DNA of 64,000 nt, taken from Trichuris trichiura. Its lineage: Eukaryota; Nematoda; Enoplea; Trichinellida; Trichuridae. This document shows, in pieces, positions 47,301-60,930 of this stretch; position 1 is the stretch's first letter, and each line of letters begins with the position of its first letter. The notes under the pieces are model-generated. The model saw nothing but the letters and a program-made list of their open reading frames with translations. It was not told the DNA's origin and searched no databases. The stretch is from NCBI GenBank assembly GCA_037903355.1, contig JBAJFE010000011.1:62001-126000 (forward strand), in the 5' to 3' direction. The translations under genes were made by a program, and so were the position numbers.

Positions 47301-50300
47301 TGCGTTCTCCAACAAATCCGCGCAACTACAAGTCGCTTATATGGGGATGAGCGTTTGGTCGCCTTGGTGGTACTGTTCTTCTGCAAGTTTTTTTGTCCAA
47401 GTTTTTGGATGCGCACAGTTGGCGCCGCGTTCGCAGATATAGCGTCCGCTTCCGGCAAGCCCAAGCCGTGGCAAAGACACGTTGACGTATAGTTATCAAT
47501 CAGTACGTCGGCAGTCACGTTTCGAGTGGGCAAAAAAATGAACCAACGAATTATCATGAACTTTCTGTTGCGCAGCAGCGAGATGCACCCATGGGTGCGT
47601 GTAGCCCTCATTTTGCGCAACTTTCTTGCTTGGGCACGTCGCCCATTCTTTTCAGTAGTGTACTTTTGGTGATAGCAAAACCTTTCAGGACATCCTTGGA
47701 AAGAATCGATGCCAAATCAATTGTCTCTTTCCGCGTGAGATCGGTTCAGGTAAGCGTATACCGAAGCGCATTCCAAGCAAGCTCCTATAGAAGATTTGTC
47801 ATAGCGTAAGTCAAGACGAGCAACATCGGGTAGCTTACGCTTCATTAAGTAGGATAGCTAAGTCTACAGACCATAAAAGGATGGCAACCTTAGTCAAGAC
47901 GTCAACCTTAAGGGGGAATACACTCTTAGGCGTATTAATTAATAATTGGCTTCAGAGGTTTGTATTGTACCTCCGGTGCTCGCATAAGCTTGCGGAGCAA
48001 TTGCTGCCTCGTTTCACCGACTACTAAGCGCGCTAATATACAGGCATATACTCTATTATAGCGCTAATTCGCTGTTTACTATTTGCTTAACCTTTTAAGT
48101 ATTGTCCCAGCATTATTACTACTCGAACGTCATAGCGTTCGCGTAAGTGGTTTTCCAAGTGAATGGCGATGGCAAATTTTTTTTCACCCCATTTCCAGAG
48201 CAGAGCTTTAAGGGAAGAGCAGTACAACTTTGCATTGCGTCTCTTCGCCGCGCACTGTTAGGCCGTAAAATGTCGACTGACAAAATTTATGGCATCTCTT
48301 TTGGGTTTTCCTCCGACTGACCAGCGGTCGTATCGTTGTCTAAATCGATGTGGGAAATCAACATCTTCATCTGCGACGTCTCTATTCCACCGGACGGTTG
48401 GTTATAGTAAGCTGTTAGGTTGACCATTTTCGTCGAATCGCGCGCGCAAGCGACGTATCGCTTACCAAAAAACGATAATTATCGATAAAGATCGGACCGT
48501 CGGCATGCGCATTGTGTACCAGCTACTGTGGAATGTGCAATCGAAAGGCTCATCTGCGGTCTATCGCTTTTAGCCCCTCTGCCGCCTTGTGCGCTCGTTG
48601 TTGTCAATGAGGCGACGTCATCGACCGCCAGGCGCCCGCTTTGCCCATTGTTGAACAGGCGCGCGCGTGCGTCTGTATGGGGCAAACTCATTGTTACAGT
48701 TGCCGGGAGTGTGCGCACATGTCGCGCCCCCTGTGGATGCCATGCGCCGCACTTTTCACTTCGACACAGACGCCTCCATTAGCGCGACGCCTTCGCAGTG
48801 CAGTCACGTTTATAAGGTGAACGGCGGCCTTTTTTTAACAGATAAGCTGTTTGTCGCGCTCACGTCGTCGTCTTCATCGTAGTCTTGTGTGTGCGTGTAT
48901 GCGTGTTCGCCCGCGCTGGCCAATTCCCAATTTTTGTTACGTTCAATTGCGTCGCCTATGAAAGTCACCAATGAATTCCTTTGAGGAAAGCCAAACAGCT
49001 CGCCATCTATGTAAGTGTACTTTACGCCAAAAGTTTTATTCACCCCTTAAAAAAGCGTTATGCTCCTATTTCATTTATATTTCTTCTCTTATTCTTCCCA
49101 CCATTGCTTGTTTGTAATGGCAACAGGTATACGGAGCCATTCATATTCGGTAGTCGCATAGTGGACAAAATAGATCTCAGGGGACTGTCATCCTTTTAGC
49201 CCTTTTATCATATGTTCCCCCGTCGAAGTATTGGGAGGTGAACATTTTTAAATTTACCGCCTTCTTTACCATGCAAAAGAGGCGCCAACAGGCGCGTAAC
49301 GGATCAACGGTCATAAGGCGTATGTCGTAACGTAAGTTGATAGACGAGTACGGGCGTACGCGTAAAACCTGACCGCGTTCGCGTATTATCAAAGAAGAAG
49401 GAGAAGAGAAGCAGCATGAATGACGTAGGCAAGCTTGCGTCTGGCAAGATATTAGCGACTGTCGCGCTTTCGATTGTTTGACCACGTGGGTGTGTATCGT
49501 CTGTTGCAGCCGACTGGCGCCAGCGTGCGTACACAAACGACGACGGCGCCACGTTTTTAAGGTCGTAACTTCTTCGTGGGAGTCCTTTGACGATTCTCTC
49601 CTTTATCGCTTGAAAAGTTGAATAGCTTAGTCGGTTCCAGAAGCTGGGCGCTACGCCTAGTCGGTTTTGGAACTCGCAAGCTCCAACTTCAACAGGCATT
49701 TAACCAGGCTGAGAGTTGCTCTGTCTTTGTCTCTCCCTCTCTCTTTTTTTCTTGCATTTTTTTGCAACAGGGCGCGTTCCCGGGGCATTATTTCGACAAG
49801 GGGAATTCCAGTTTTTTCAACAATCCTGTTCGCCTCCCTTTAACCAAAGGCCAATTGATTTTTGCCATCATTTCAATGTCGGTCGCCTTTTGAACATTCC
49901 TCCTTTGGCCAGGTAACAAATAGCTATTAAAGGCGTTAGGCGCTGTCTGTCAGTCAAGCACAGTCAGGTTGTCCGGTTGGAATCAGCCTCTTTGGCAAAA
50001 CGGTCCGCCCGCCCTGTCGCGCGGTCCAAAATGGTCAACAGTTTTCGTTGCGGTCGATGATGGAACGCCGGTTGTTGGAGGAGAAAAAAGCCACCGACAA
50101 TGGTCTCTGTCGAACAACGTTGCATCGATTCCTTTTCGGCCCATGTTCCATCGCCATTTCCCGTTGGCATCGCTGCGTCCTGATGGGCAAAAGTACGCCG
50201 CCGCACCTCCTTCGGGGCTTGGCCGCGCCTGGTGGCCGTTCCATTGATATGTCAACTTGTCTTTCCCTCTTCCGGTCTGCGGCAGCGCGATGTTCACTTG

Positions 50301-53300
50301 TTTGATCGACTGTCATCTCTCTTTCTCCGTAGGACGACGGCGCCTCTTCCGTCGCCTTGGCTTAGAAGACAGCAGCTGCCTTCCTTCTTATTCATCGTCA
50401 AAACTGGGCGACCAATTTTTTTCTCCTTACGCCCATTTGATCGTGAATTCTCGCCGCGCCTCCGGCTGGTCATGTTGCAATGAATGCGACGACAGGTGCC
50501 CATGTCGCGTCTTATGTACCGATTTTGTCCGCATTCCTTCGTTCGTCTTTCCCTCCCTGGTTTAGTCGCTCGCTCGCGCGCGCGCGGCTTTGTCGTTTCA
50601 ACTGTCCCCCTCTTTTCCGACCGCATTCCATTGCCATTTTTAACGTGTCGCACACTGATTGCGTCTGTTTTTGTTCGTACGCTAAATGTGGTCGACATTG
50701 TTGGCGTAGCGCCCAGTCGACGGCACTCGATGCAAGTCAAAGGGACACCGAAACTACGCGCGCCGCGCTAATGTTCTTCATCTTATAATTCTTTGTCCGA
50801 GCGAACGTGTTGTTGGCTCTTTGGGCGATAATCTTTTTGTCTTTTCCCTTTACTGCTTCGACTGCCTCATGGGTGTGCAAAGCGTATCCAGAAATAGCAG
50901 CAGCTCTTCTTACGGGCGTTGGCAGTTTCGCTTCGTGCCCCGCGCTGGCCGTCCGCCGCCTAGTTTGTTAGTTGCGCGCGGTCTCTTTTGCTTTCCCTCC
51001 TTATTCTGTGTCCATGCGCGTCAGTTGTCGGCATTTACTGGCTGTATACAAAGTCCAACCTTAGTAAGATTTGAACCTTTCTGTTGCCTGTGCGCGGCGT
51101 CGGCAGAGTTTGAAAATGCTCGCGCTAAGGGTGGTCTCCAAGGACGTTGGAGTCGCCCAACGGCTCAGGTAGACCACCACTGGGAGTAGTAGTCAGTTGT
51201 CACCCGGTGGTAGCGCGCCAAAGGCGACAGACAGCGTTCGCTTAGTGTGGACGAAAGTTGTTTGGTCGAAACGCAATTATTTTTCTTTGTCGACGAAAGC
51301 GCTCGCGCGACAGCCAATCGTCTACGCGCAAGGGGCGCGCTGCTGCGGAAGTGCGTTCGTTTTGTATAGATAGCGCTAAGCGCCGCAGCGATTGGAGTGG
51401 CTAGCGTGCGCGCCGGCGCGCCATCGACGTCAAGAATGCGGCCGACCTTGTGTGAGAGAGCGCTACAGTGCTTTGGCGTCCCGTTTTTCGATTGAAACTG
51501 TCGCCATTGTCGTTGGCTTGATGCCAAGTGGATGCGTCGGACGCCGTCAGCGCCGAGGTCGCGATGGCTGCCAATCGATCGATAATTTGTGCCTACGCCA
51601 GGACAAATAGCCTCGTTTTGCAGCGGTTTGCAGTGGCTAATGGAGACAAGCGCCTCCGTCTAGCTGTTTTCCGTAATTAACGCCAATGTGGCTGTCTGAT
51701 TTTTCTTCGATTCGTCGGGCGCGCGCGCGCGCGACTGGCGGCGACGAGCTTGTTTCCAGTCAGTTGGCAACCAGCCAACAATACATACAAGCTTGCGCGC
51801 TCTCTCTCAGCTCTCCCGCATTGGTCGCCCTCCCGTCCAGACGCGTACATATTCTTGCAACGGTGAAATGGCGCGACGACGGAGCTCAGTCATTCACCGG
51901 CCTCTTTACGCGCCTTATCTTCGCGCTAGAGTACGCGTGCATGCGTGCGTGTCTGTGTGTGTATGTGTGTGCGCGCGCGTATCATCAACGTGCTCGCGTA
52001 CACTGGTTGCCGCCGCCGCCGCTGCTTCATGCCAGTGTTAAAGTTTTGTTCATTGTCGAATGGTCGGTATAGTAGTTTCGCTCTTTGAAGCTGTCATCTC
52101 TCCTCCTCGTCCATGTGGTCCTTCGATATACGCGCTACTACGACTTCACGTTGCCGCCGTCGACTTTACAATCAAAGTGCAACATCACGTAAGCGTGTCA
52201 CTTGGCAACCTATCAAAGGCTCCTCCTCTGCTTTCATTGCCGTCGTGGTACCTTGACGACGCTCCGCCGACTGTGCATTTGCTGAATTGAACAGCGATTG
52301 GCGGGCGGCGCACAGCTGATCGCTTATATCCGGTCGTACAAATTTTCCATTCTTCGCCTCTGCGCCCATTGCCACACAGAGAGATTCTCAATGGGATTTT
52401 CGGAGGATCGACTGGGGCGCGTTGAAACCGGTACGCTCAGGCTGATAAGCTCATTCATTCTCCTTATCTCTCTCTTTCTCTTTTGCTGTCCGTTTGTCTG
52501 TCTCGATTAAGCCTTATTGGTTCATTTGAATTGACGGTGGTGTATAAAAAATTTGCATATCTCCTTCAAGTAGCCAACTAAATAGAGTCCACGCTAAGCT
52601 GCCAGTTGTTGTTCATTGATTGAACGGGCCATTTCAGCGTCCGAGACGTTGCGAAAAATGTACAAAATTGGAGGCGAGTTAGGCAGCGGTGGCTTTGGAA
52701 CCGTCTACTGCGGTTTTCGCGTACACGACGGGCTGCCAGTGGCCATCAAGTACGTCAATCGGTCGAACATTACGTCCTGGGGAATGGTACGCGTCAATTC
52801 AAAGAAGGTAACGTAATGAAAAAATGACACCCTTTTTTTTGCAGCTCAACGGGCGCCAAGTACCTTTGGAAATATGCCTTCTTTGGCAAACAAGGCATAT
52901 TAAAGGCGTCATTCGCCTTTTGGACTGGTACGAGCGCAACGACGGTTTTTTGATAATAATGGAGCGGCCAACACCGTCGAAAGATCTTTACGACTTCATC
53001 ACCGAAAAGGGTCCATTGGAGGAAGAATTGGCGCGCCATTTCTTTCGTCAAGTGGTCGAGTCGGTGATTGCTTGCGCCAGCGCTGGCATTGTCCATCGAG
53101 ACATTAAGGACGAAAATATTTTGGTCGACCTGCGTACGGGATACTTGAAGTTGATCGACTTTGGTTCCGGTGGCTTTCTCAAGGACTCAGTGTTCACCGA
53201 GTTCGAAGGTAGGCGAGCTTGAAATTATTAACTGCTCTGATGCTTATCTATGCGCGCGAGTGCTCCAAAAAAAGAAGTACATTTGTCTTTGGGTGCGTGC

Positions 53301-54141
53301 GCACGCAAATTTTTTTTTACTGTACGCTTTATAGGAACGCGAGTGTACAGCCCACCCGAGTGGATTGTTCACAGTCGCTATTACGCTTCGTCAGCCACCG
53401 TCTGGTCGCTGGGCATCCTTTTGTACGATATGGTTTGTGGCGACGTGCCCTATCATTCGGACGACGATATTGTCTCCGGCAAACTGATCTGGAATCCCGA
53501 TGTATCCAAAGGTAAGAAAGAGAAAGAAAGTAAGAGCGATCGTTGAAATATTTTTTGTTGTAGCTTGTCGAGATCTGATCCACCAGTGCTTAGCTTTCGA
53601 CTTTCAAAAGCGGCCCACGTTGTCCGAGCTTCTTAGTCATCCGTGGCTGATTGTCAGCAAGGATGCCGCGGACGCGTGCACCAACCGTTGGTTTGGTCGG
53701 TCAAAGACCGTGTCCGCATCCGTGCCTAAAGATCTTGCCTGTTCCGTCGGTGGTGACAACAACCACGATCACGTTGGCGGAACGTCAATTGCAAGTTCCG
53801 TTAGCAATAGCGACATAATCGGGTCGCCAACGTCGTGTGCCGGAATTCTGCAAGGAATCAGCGCAACGGTGGCTACGTCGTTCAGCACCGGCGACGCAAA
53901 GACTAAGAACAATGTTAATCACGTCCGACATCCGGCCGTGGTAGCCGTCGGTCGGCGGCATAGTCGGTCTTCGGGCACTGGTTCCAGCGTCAGTCAAACG
54001 TCTTCCTCCAATTCGTCTATGCTAATTTCCTCGCATCCATTCCAGTCGGCCGCATTTGTCAGCCGTAGTCCATGCAGCAGCGCCTACAGCTCGTCCTGTA
54101 GCAGCTACGTTGGTAGGGGAAGTCTCTGCGGCAGCATATAG
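44366..54141 (+). CDS. PIM-family Ser/Thr protein kinase (prk-like)
   Basis: Constitutively active growth/survival kinase family (family knowledge). Exons: 44366-44423, 52638-52786, 52845-53208, 53335-53511, 53564-54141; 441 residues. The kinase exons are certain: [12 protein letters not shown] (34-45), Lys57 in VAIK, the PIM hinge ERPTPSKDL with its proline, HRDIKDEN (Asp155), [10 protein letters not shown] (Asp174), [23 protein letters not shown]. The first exon is inferred. The 52638 acceptor needs an upstream phase-1 donor plus ATG, and the 58-bp ATG frame at 44366 ends in a phase-1 GTAAGT donor, giving [10 protein letters not shown] and on. If wrong, Met27 in exon 2 (52663) would start the protein. 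The C-terminal 150 residues are Ser/Thr-rich and disordered ([19 protein letters not shown]), longer than in human PIM1. Confidence 0.85.
44424..52637 (+). other. Inferred 8.2-kb first intron of the PIM-like gene
   Basis: No supported exon on either strand. Sequence past about 48 kb is richer in G+C, with alternating CG/CA tracts (51719-51734 and about 51938-51982) and pyrimidine-rich stretches. Many short open frames here look like by-products of composition. If the first-exon call is wrong, this is intergenic or 5' regulatory sequence. Confidence 0.5.
51719..51982. repeat. Alternating purine-pyrimidine tracts
   Basis: A CG-alternating run at about 51719-51734 and a mixed TG/CG run at about 51938-51982 (TGTGTGTATGTGTGTGCGCG and neighbours). 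Simple, Z-DNA-prone sequence in the PIM intron; no coding signal. Confidence 0.6.
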
Positions 54142-56030
54142 CCCAATATGGCCGAAAGACCGATGCTTTTCTTTTTCTTCCTTCTTTTTTAAAAAAATCT
54201 AACAAATGCCATTGTTTTTCGATAACAACCCGTCTAGGTGTATTATAGATAATTTGTTCATGCCAATGTCGCCTATTGTCTTTTTTCCACTTTTTCTTTC
54301 GTCAGTTTCTGTACAGAAGGGCAAATCTCCTTACGCGGAGAGAGAGTTGTCCCGCGAATATGGCCTCGCTACTAATGTTGTTACGTTTTGTCTAAAGAAT
54401 TTTTTTCTCCAACAAAGATTCAAATAACGTCGCATGTGAAGTTGTAATTACGCGCGCATAGTTATGAGTGTTGGCCACAGGCGGCGACTTGCCGAGACAG
54501 ACTTATTTTTAGCCTGGCTTCTCCTTTGACCGAAAGGAACCGGTTGGCATTGCACGGCCAGCTGAATCATCCTGTTGTGGCTGGTCGCGCGACTGCGCGG
54601 AACGCAAGGCATGTGACTGTCACATTATCCTGATTTTCCAAACGCTGTCGTTCCAACGGACGCGCGATTGCATCTGTTATGTTTGGAATGCGGTCGCGGG
54701 AGCCGATCGGTCCAGACTGCTTTTTTGCCCGGCTCGACGAGACGCTTTTCCCAGCTTGCGTACACATGAATGACCCGAGGGAAGGCGGCACCCTGCCTCT
54801 TCCTTCGTTGTCGCGCCGACAAAATTAAACGATGAATCTTCATTGCGGCTAAATGGTGCTCAATGGCGTAGGCGAATTTTTGGCCACCACGTGATCACTT
54901 TACGCACCTCGTTTACAACGTTTAGGTGTAAATATGATTGTCATGTGACTGGCATGCAACACAAAGCGACGCCAGTGCAACGACCCGACAACTATGCGCC
55001 CTCGCGTCCAACGAAGTGTGTGTATGAATGGGTCATCCATCCAAAACTCTGCTTGTTTACGTCTTGCTGCTCGTCGCCATTGTCGACGGCGTTGCATCTA
55101 TCCAATGGAATGCAAAAACGTTTTGGTCGTTCACTTGTTATCTGTCCTTTTCCCTAAACGTCACTCGACAGCGACACTCGTGCTCAGTTCACGTGACTAT
55201 GCCCGATTGGCGACCGACGTTCTACGCTTATCGAGGTCACCTCCCGGAGAGTCATTCATGCGTGCGCTTTCGACTGAACGAGACAAGAAAGAGAATGTGA
55301 TAAGGCGATTGAAAGAATGAGAGAAAGAGACGGTTACTCTATTATCGGTAGTGGCTGAAACGAACGTCAAGTGTGTGTGAATGCGCGCCTGTGGGGCCAT
55401 CCACCACTCGGTTCAAGTACGCAATGAACATTTTGACAGGAAAGGCGTTGTTTGCTTGCTTGCCGATCGCGCAAGGTTGAAGCACGCAAGTGTTTCATTG
55501 ATTGTTGCAGAGCGCATGTGCCGGTATGTATGCTTGTCGTGCTCATATTTGAATCCGACCATTTGGTCAAAGGGGATAAGGGTTTCTACAGTATGGATTG
55601 GTAAACATAAGTTTGCCACCAACGCTACTGTGCGTGCGCAATAAAGGGAAGGAGAGCTACCCTTCAACGACCAACTTCCGTGATACAACATGTATAGTTG
55701 CCGTCTCTCATTTCGGCTTGTTGTCGTCTACGTCTCTCGAGAGAAACAAAGAGGAGAACACATCGTGCCATCACCGATGTTGTCCCCTTCGTCTGGTCAT
55801 CGTTCGATAGCCGTAAAGCTTTCATCCCCTTTCCACTTAGCTTAGCCAATCGATGCCAAACGTATTCATTTCGCCTTTGGATATGCATAGCGGCTGGATA
55901 TTGCTTATTCGCATAGCGGGCAAGAGGAAAGTAAAATTTCTGTTGCCCACGAATGGGAAAAGCAATAAACCACGCATGGAGTTGTAGTTGTGTCCATTCG
56001 AGTCTCTTGACGAGCAGCCTCAATTAAGAA
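54142..56030. other. Region downstream of the PIM-like gene
   Basis: 3' UTR and intergenic sequence. No canonical AATAAA lies close to the PIM stop, and no other gene is supported. Confidence 0.4.
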
Positions 56031-56049
56031 CGAATAGCCGCCCTTGTCC

Positions 56050-56140
56050 GACTACTAGCAGTCGTAGTACTACTGCCAGTAGTAGTAGTAAGTAGTAAAA
56101 TAGTAGTATTTATAATGGGTAGTATTAGGTTGTAACTTTG
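56050..56140. repeat. AGT/ACT trinucleotide cluster
   Basis: Clustered ACT and AGT triplets in opposite orientation (for example CGTAGTACTACTGCCAGTAG) followed by further AGT units; able to form a hairpin. A related (AGT)n run is at about 57829-57847. Confidence 0.6.
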
Positions 56141-57930
56141 TCGGAAGTGTATAATTTAATGGAGGCGTTATGACCGTGGGCGACGAGTTAGATTGCCGAC
56201 GCCTTTAACTATGAATAGTACGCTTTACGCGTAGGCGCTTTGCCACTTCCGCTCCGAGCCTTTTCCATTAAGCGAGGCGGCAGCTGCGTAAGTCATTAAT
56301 TTAGAGCTAACAACATGACCGCGCCGTAGTTTGAACCAAGCGGCGTTAAACGAGAGTCATACTGCACTTCCGGTTCGACTAATAGCCGAAAATGAAGGCG
56401 CACAGCTGCTCTCTATGCAATGGTTGTGATCGTCGGCGCCGCTTTGGGCACTTTGAAACGCAATGGGAAAAGTTGATGTATTTCGTCCGTCAGGATATTG
56501 TCCCGCCGCTGTTCAAGTGAGATAAGCGGTGACGGGTGAAAAATGGAAAAGTCCTCGAAAGATCTCATTGTGCTCGCTTGGCTGATTTGCTAGTGCTGCC
56601 GTTGATGCGCACTGGTAAATCAACATTCAACAAATAACACTGTCCAGTAAATGCATTATCATCAAGTGTTAGCATATGGCTGTAAACAACGGCCAACGGC
56701 CATTGTATACGACACTTGGCGTTTCTCGACGACAACTGGAGAAGACTATTGTTTCTATAGTTGTTTGCTTATCTATCTTCCGTCTGTCCAGTGTGAAACC
56801 CACAGATGCTGCTGAGTAGTGCATTAATCCAATCAAGCGCATGGCAGCATTTTTTCTACCAGCACGTAAAAGAGTACCCTTAGAATGATGAATGAACGGT
56901 CGTCACCCTAAGGCATCTTTTCGTTGTCATTGATTCTTTAATTCTTTCCCCGGTAGTACAGCCCACGTGTTGCCATGGGCGAATCGGTCTGTAGTCTTTA
57001 GGTGTCAGGTAAACAAGGCGACATGCTTTTAACAGCTTTCCATTGGTCGACAGCAGTGGCCACCATTGGTAAACCTCAGCTGACCTTAGGCTATTGTCCA
57101 CATGAATTACGCCAAATTGACCAAATTAACGTGCCTTGTCTCTATCTATGCTGCTCCTTTGTGACTAACCAATGAAGGCAGCACGGCATTGGCAAAACAT
57201 CTACAAAATCAAATGACTCGTAGAGTATGCTCGCGCGAGTGAATTTTGGAATGAAATATCCATTGCGCTTTTCACTTATTTTCATGAAAATAAAACTGAT
57301 AAGATGCCATTTGCCTATCTGTCATTGTGAGCCATCCTTTCATTAGCGTTGTCTCAACAACTGTTCGGTAAAACGGTTGCATCGAATGTGCGACTGGTGA
57401 CGATGAGAAATGACAACGCCGCTCCCACGCAGAGTGACTCTTTGGTCAATGATAGTGATTTATGAACTTATCAATTAAGGCTATATTGCCTTGAATGAAA
57501 CATTGCTTAGTTGGACAATTACGCACGCGTTGTTTATTGCTTTGCGTTACCGTCTTTCTTCTCGCCATTTCGCAGTCCTTTGTTGACAAAATGAAGGCTT
57601 TATTACGCCTTCGTTGGCGGGCAAATTCCCGAGCAGCAGCAGTGGCGACGATGAGGTTTTAAATATTCACGAAACGACTGCCAAAAGGGGATCATCCTTT
57701 TCGCCTAAGATTAAATGTACACGTATGGTTATCACGTGCTCAGTTGTATCTTCATTTAAATATGACGTAAGAGCATCTGACGTCAATGTGCATAGTTGTA
57801 CAGCTTTTCAATCAAACGCATTACCTCGAGTAGTAGTAGTAGTAGTCAATGCGCTACCGCTGTCAGCCAATGTGTACACATAGAAATTAAGCTTTATCGC
57901 AAAAGATAAGCGGAAGAGTCAACGTCAGCG

Positions 57931-58100
57931 ATGCGATGCGTACAGTCAGTGGGCAACGATGGACGCGAAAGTGAGTTTGAAAAACGAATTCGAAAAGTCA
58001 AGTTCGCCAGCAGTCCAAGCATGATGAATTTTAAAAATTCCCCTTTTGGGACATTCCCACCGGTGCATACAACTTATGCGCGCCCTTACAGCAACAGTCA
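57931..58100 (+). CDS. Possible 5' coding exon of an unidentified gene
   Basis: ATG at 57931 opens a frame of about 57 codons ending at AACAGTCAA followed by a strong GTAAGT donor. The encoded segment (SPSMMNFKNSPFGTFPPV and YARPYSNSQ) has the composition of a real protein N-terminus, but no downstream exon was found in the remaining 6 kb. It could be the first exon of a gene continuing beyond the window, or chance. Confidence 0.2.
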
Positions 58101-60922
58101 AGTAAGTTATCAATCAATATTCAAATCATTTTTGTTATTCATTTCCGCGCACGCTATACATTGCCGAAGCAGCTTTGGCGAAACAATATGAATGAAAAAC
58201 AAATTATGCGTTCGGCTTTTACGTAAAGTAGTTCCGTTGATGAAGGCTTTTTCCAAATGAACCGAGTCAATTGCGACCGCCTCTCCACGCTTCCTTTGAT
58301 AGTATGAATAGGAGAGGAAGCAACATTATGCATATATACGCGTATTCGAATGTTTGATTACCGCAGCGCTTGATAATAGAGTGCGCAACGAAAATTATGT
58401 CGTAGTTAAACCGGTCAATTAATTTTTGTGCTCAATTGTCATTCATCAACCACCAACAAATAGTATGGCATTTCTTATTGACATTAATGACTGTATCAGT
58501 GGCGCATTAGTCAAATGTTCCCAAAGTCTAGTTTAACATTAATATTTGAACAGGCGTGCGCCATTGCCATTGCGCTGACGAGCATCTTTAACTACTCGGT
58601 AGCTTTTTCCACTGCCGTCGTTGTCATTGATATCTGCGGGCGAATGTTTTAAGAATAAGATAACAGGATATGAATGAACGAAAGAAGTAGGCCAACGACT
58701 GTTCTGCTGATTTACTACCGCGGAAAGTCGTAACTTATCAGTGCACTGTTGGATGATTGAGTAGGCGCAGCGAGATAAGCAATCTTTTTGACAGCTGTCA
58801 TTTGGCGTTATTCATAATCGCACCAAATCTACTGAAGTAAAATTTACGAGCGCATTGTACCTTCCTTCGCCTGCGCATGCAAAAGTCTATGGGAAATTTG
58901 TACTTCGGCGCACGTAACTTCGCTTCAAAAATACTGCACATTCGCTAAAAAAATGGGCAGTACAAAGTCGCGATCTCAGTACTCTGGTCACAAAGAGTAC
59001 AAAAATCAGGAACTGGATACTGTAGGCAAAATATTAATGTTTCATTTCATCTTACGTTGCCATTTAAGTGAACAAAAATTATGCCTGATTATTTATGTGC
59101 CCATAACAAAGACATTGACGGAATAGCTGACTTTTCCCAATGTAGGCAAGCTGCTTACTCTTTTTTGAGATCATTGAATATTCTAATAGCGAGAACGAAG
59201 GCTGCTCTTTAAACGCGGCAAAGCAAATAGCAAATTTTGGCTGTATTTTAAGTCGTACATGTCGAATATTTTTCCTGCTACTTGCACGCTTCATTTTTGT
59301 AATATTTCTACACGTCACACTGTTGGCAACGAAAAATATCTATACGTGACAGTCAAACCGCCGTGAGTGGATTTCGCCTGCTAGTCGCTTGTTAACAAGT
59401 GAATACCTGCGCGGATAACATTTCCAAGAAGGCAGGCATATCAGGTTCATAAAAGTAATACGAGAAGGTGAAAGCTTGTTGTTAAAGATATAAACAGCAA
59501 CTGCTTTTGAAATGTTAGCCTTGTTGTTTTCGTGTTTCGTAGGAATCATTCGGAATGGAATATTATCCTTCCAAATCTTGCAGGTAAGCATTAAACGAAA
59601 TTAGAGTGGGAGGAAAGTGACCCTGATTTCTTCGTGTCGCGTCAATCTCGTGCATTCGTTCCGAATTACGTTATATCACTGCGGGCAATTGTTTCCGGTG
59701 AATTCATGCAGTGAAAGACTAATTGCGCTTCCTACTCTCGTGGCTAGCTGTGACGTAGGCACGATGAAGAGAAGATAAAAGAATTTATAAATGATTTGCA
59801 GGAATATGCGTTAGTTAAACCTGCGAATCAGCATCTCTGCAGTGCTGTTCTTCTAGGAAGCTTTTAAGACGTTCCCAGTTTTTTTTCAAGCAGCCTTCAG
59901 CTTCAAACAACTTGCCTTTCGTTTCTGCTAGATGAATATAGTCTTTTTGCCGCTAAAGTATGGCATTTTTGAGAAAGAAGCATAGCAAGCAAAAAGTCAA
60001 GTTTTTTGAAGCACATTATTGATGAACTTTATTTCTGCGCAATAGGAAATCAGCAGCGGGAAGCAAACTTCATTTACCTTTACGTTCGCTGATTGGTAAC
60101 CCGAAAGAAATGCATGCAACCGAAATGAAAGAATCGCATATTTTTTTCTTTTCGCCAATAGCGGGTGAGTGCGCTGTGCATCTATCGGTTGTTTCACCTT
60201 GGAATACGTCCTTCTCCCATTAAACAAACAAATGGCTTTTGTCTTAGCGAATCATATAAGCCGTAGTAGGACGAAAGTGAAATTTTGCTGCCCTAACTTT
60301 TGTATGCAAATTGCAGTTCGCCATATTGGCAGCATGACGCTTCTTCGGGTAGAAGAAAACGTAGATGACCAGCAAGTTACAGCAATTGGGGCAATTCAAA
60401 TACTACAGACGAACTTTTCAAATTTTGAATTTATTAACGGACCTTCTTTCTGCGCCACTTGTTTACAGTGCTGACAACGCAATAAGAACTGGAAGTTCAA
60501 TTCTTTACGCCTCTGCAAACCATGACGAGCTTGCCGCGGGCACTTGTAGGAGTTTAGTAGGAGACTGATTATTATTCTTAGAAGCAAAGAAATGTACGTC
60601 CACACGAACTATAACTTTACTGATCATATTGTAAAGTACGTTTAATTCTCTTCATGTCAGGCGACCGTGTGGATACGATAATGAGACTGGCCTTAATAGG
60701 CAATCGCAAAAGTAGTTGATCCCAGGACTGCTTTTTTTAAAAGCCAACAGCTAACAAGAATAGTCTCCTCAAACTTGTAACAGCCTATAAATACGTTAAC
60801 GGCTGCTAGATACTGAATTTTTTAGTATCATTCGAGGAGAAGTCTTGCAAAGCTGATGAAAAATGTTTAAGTAGGTATTTTCGCGCTTTTAAACAGAAGT
60901 CATACTCCGAAGCAGCTATATT
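58101..60922. other. Gene-poor region
   Basis: AT-rich sequence with only short unsupported frames on both strands. No repeat or RNA gene recognised. Confidence 0.4.
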
Positions 60923-60930
60923 CCTTAAAC

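Noticed and set aside
50294..50740. 148-codon Arg-rich minus-strand frame in the PIM intron
   Set aside because: Arises from GC-rich, low-stop sequence with many overlapping frames; composition is unlike the real genes here.
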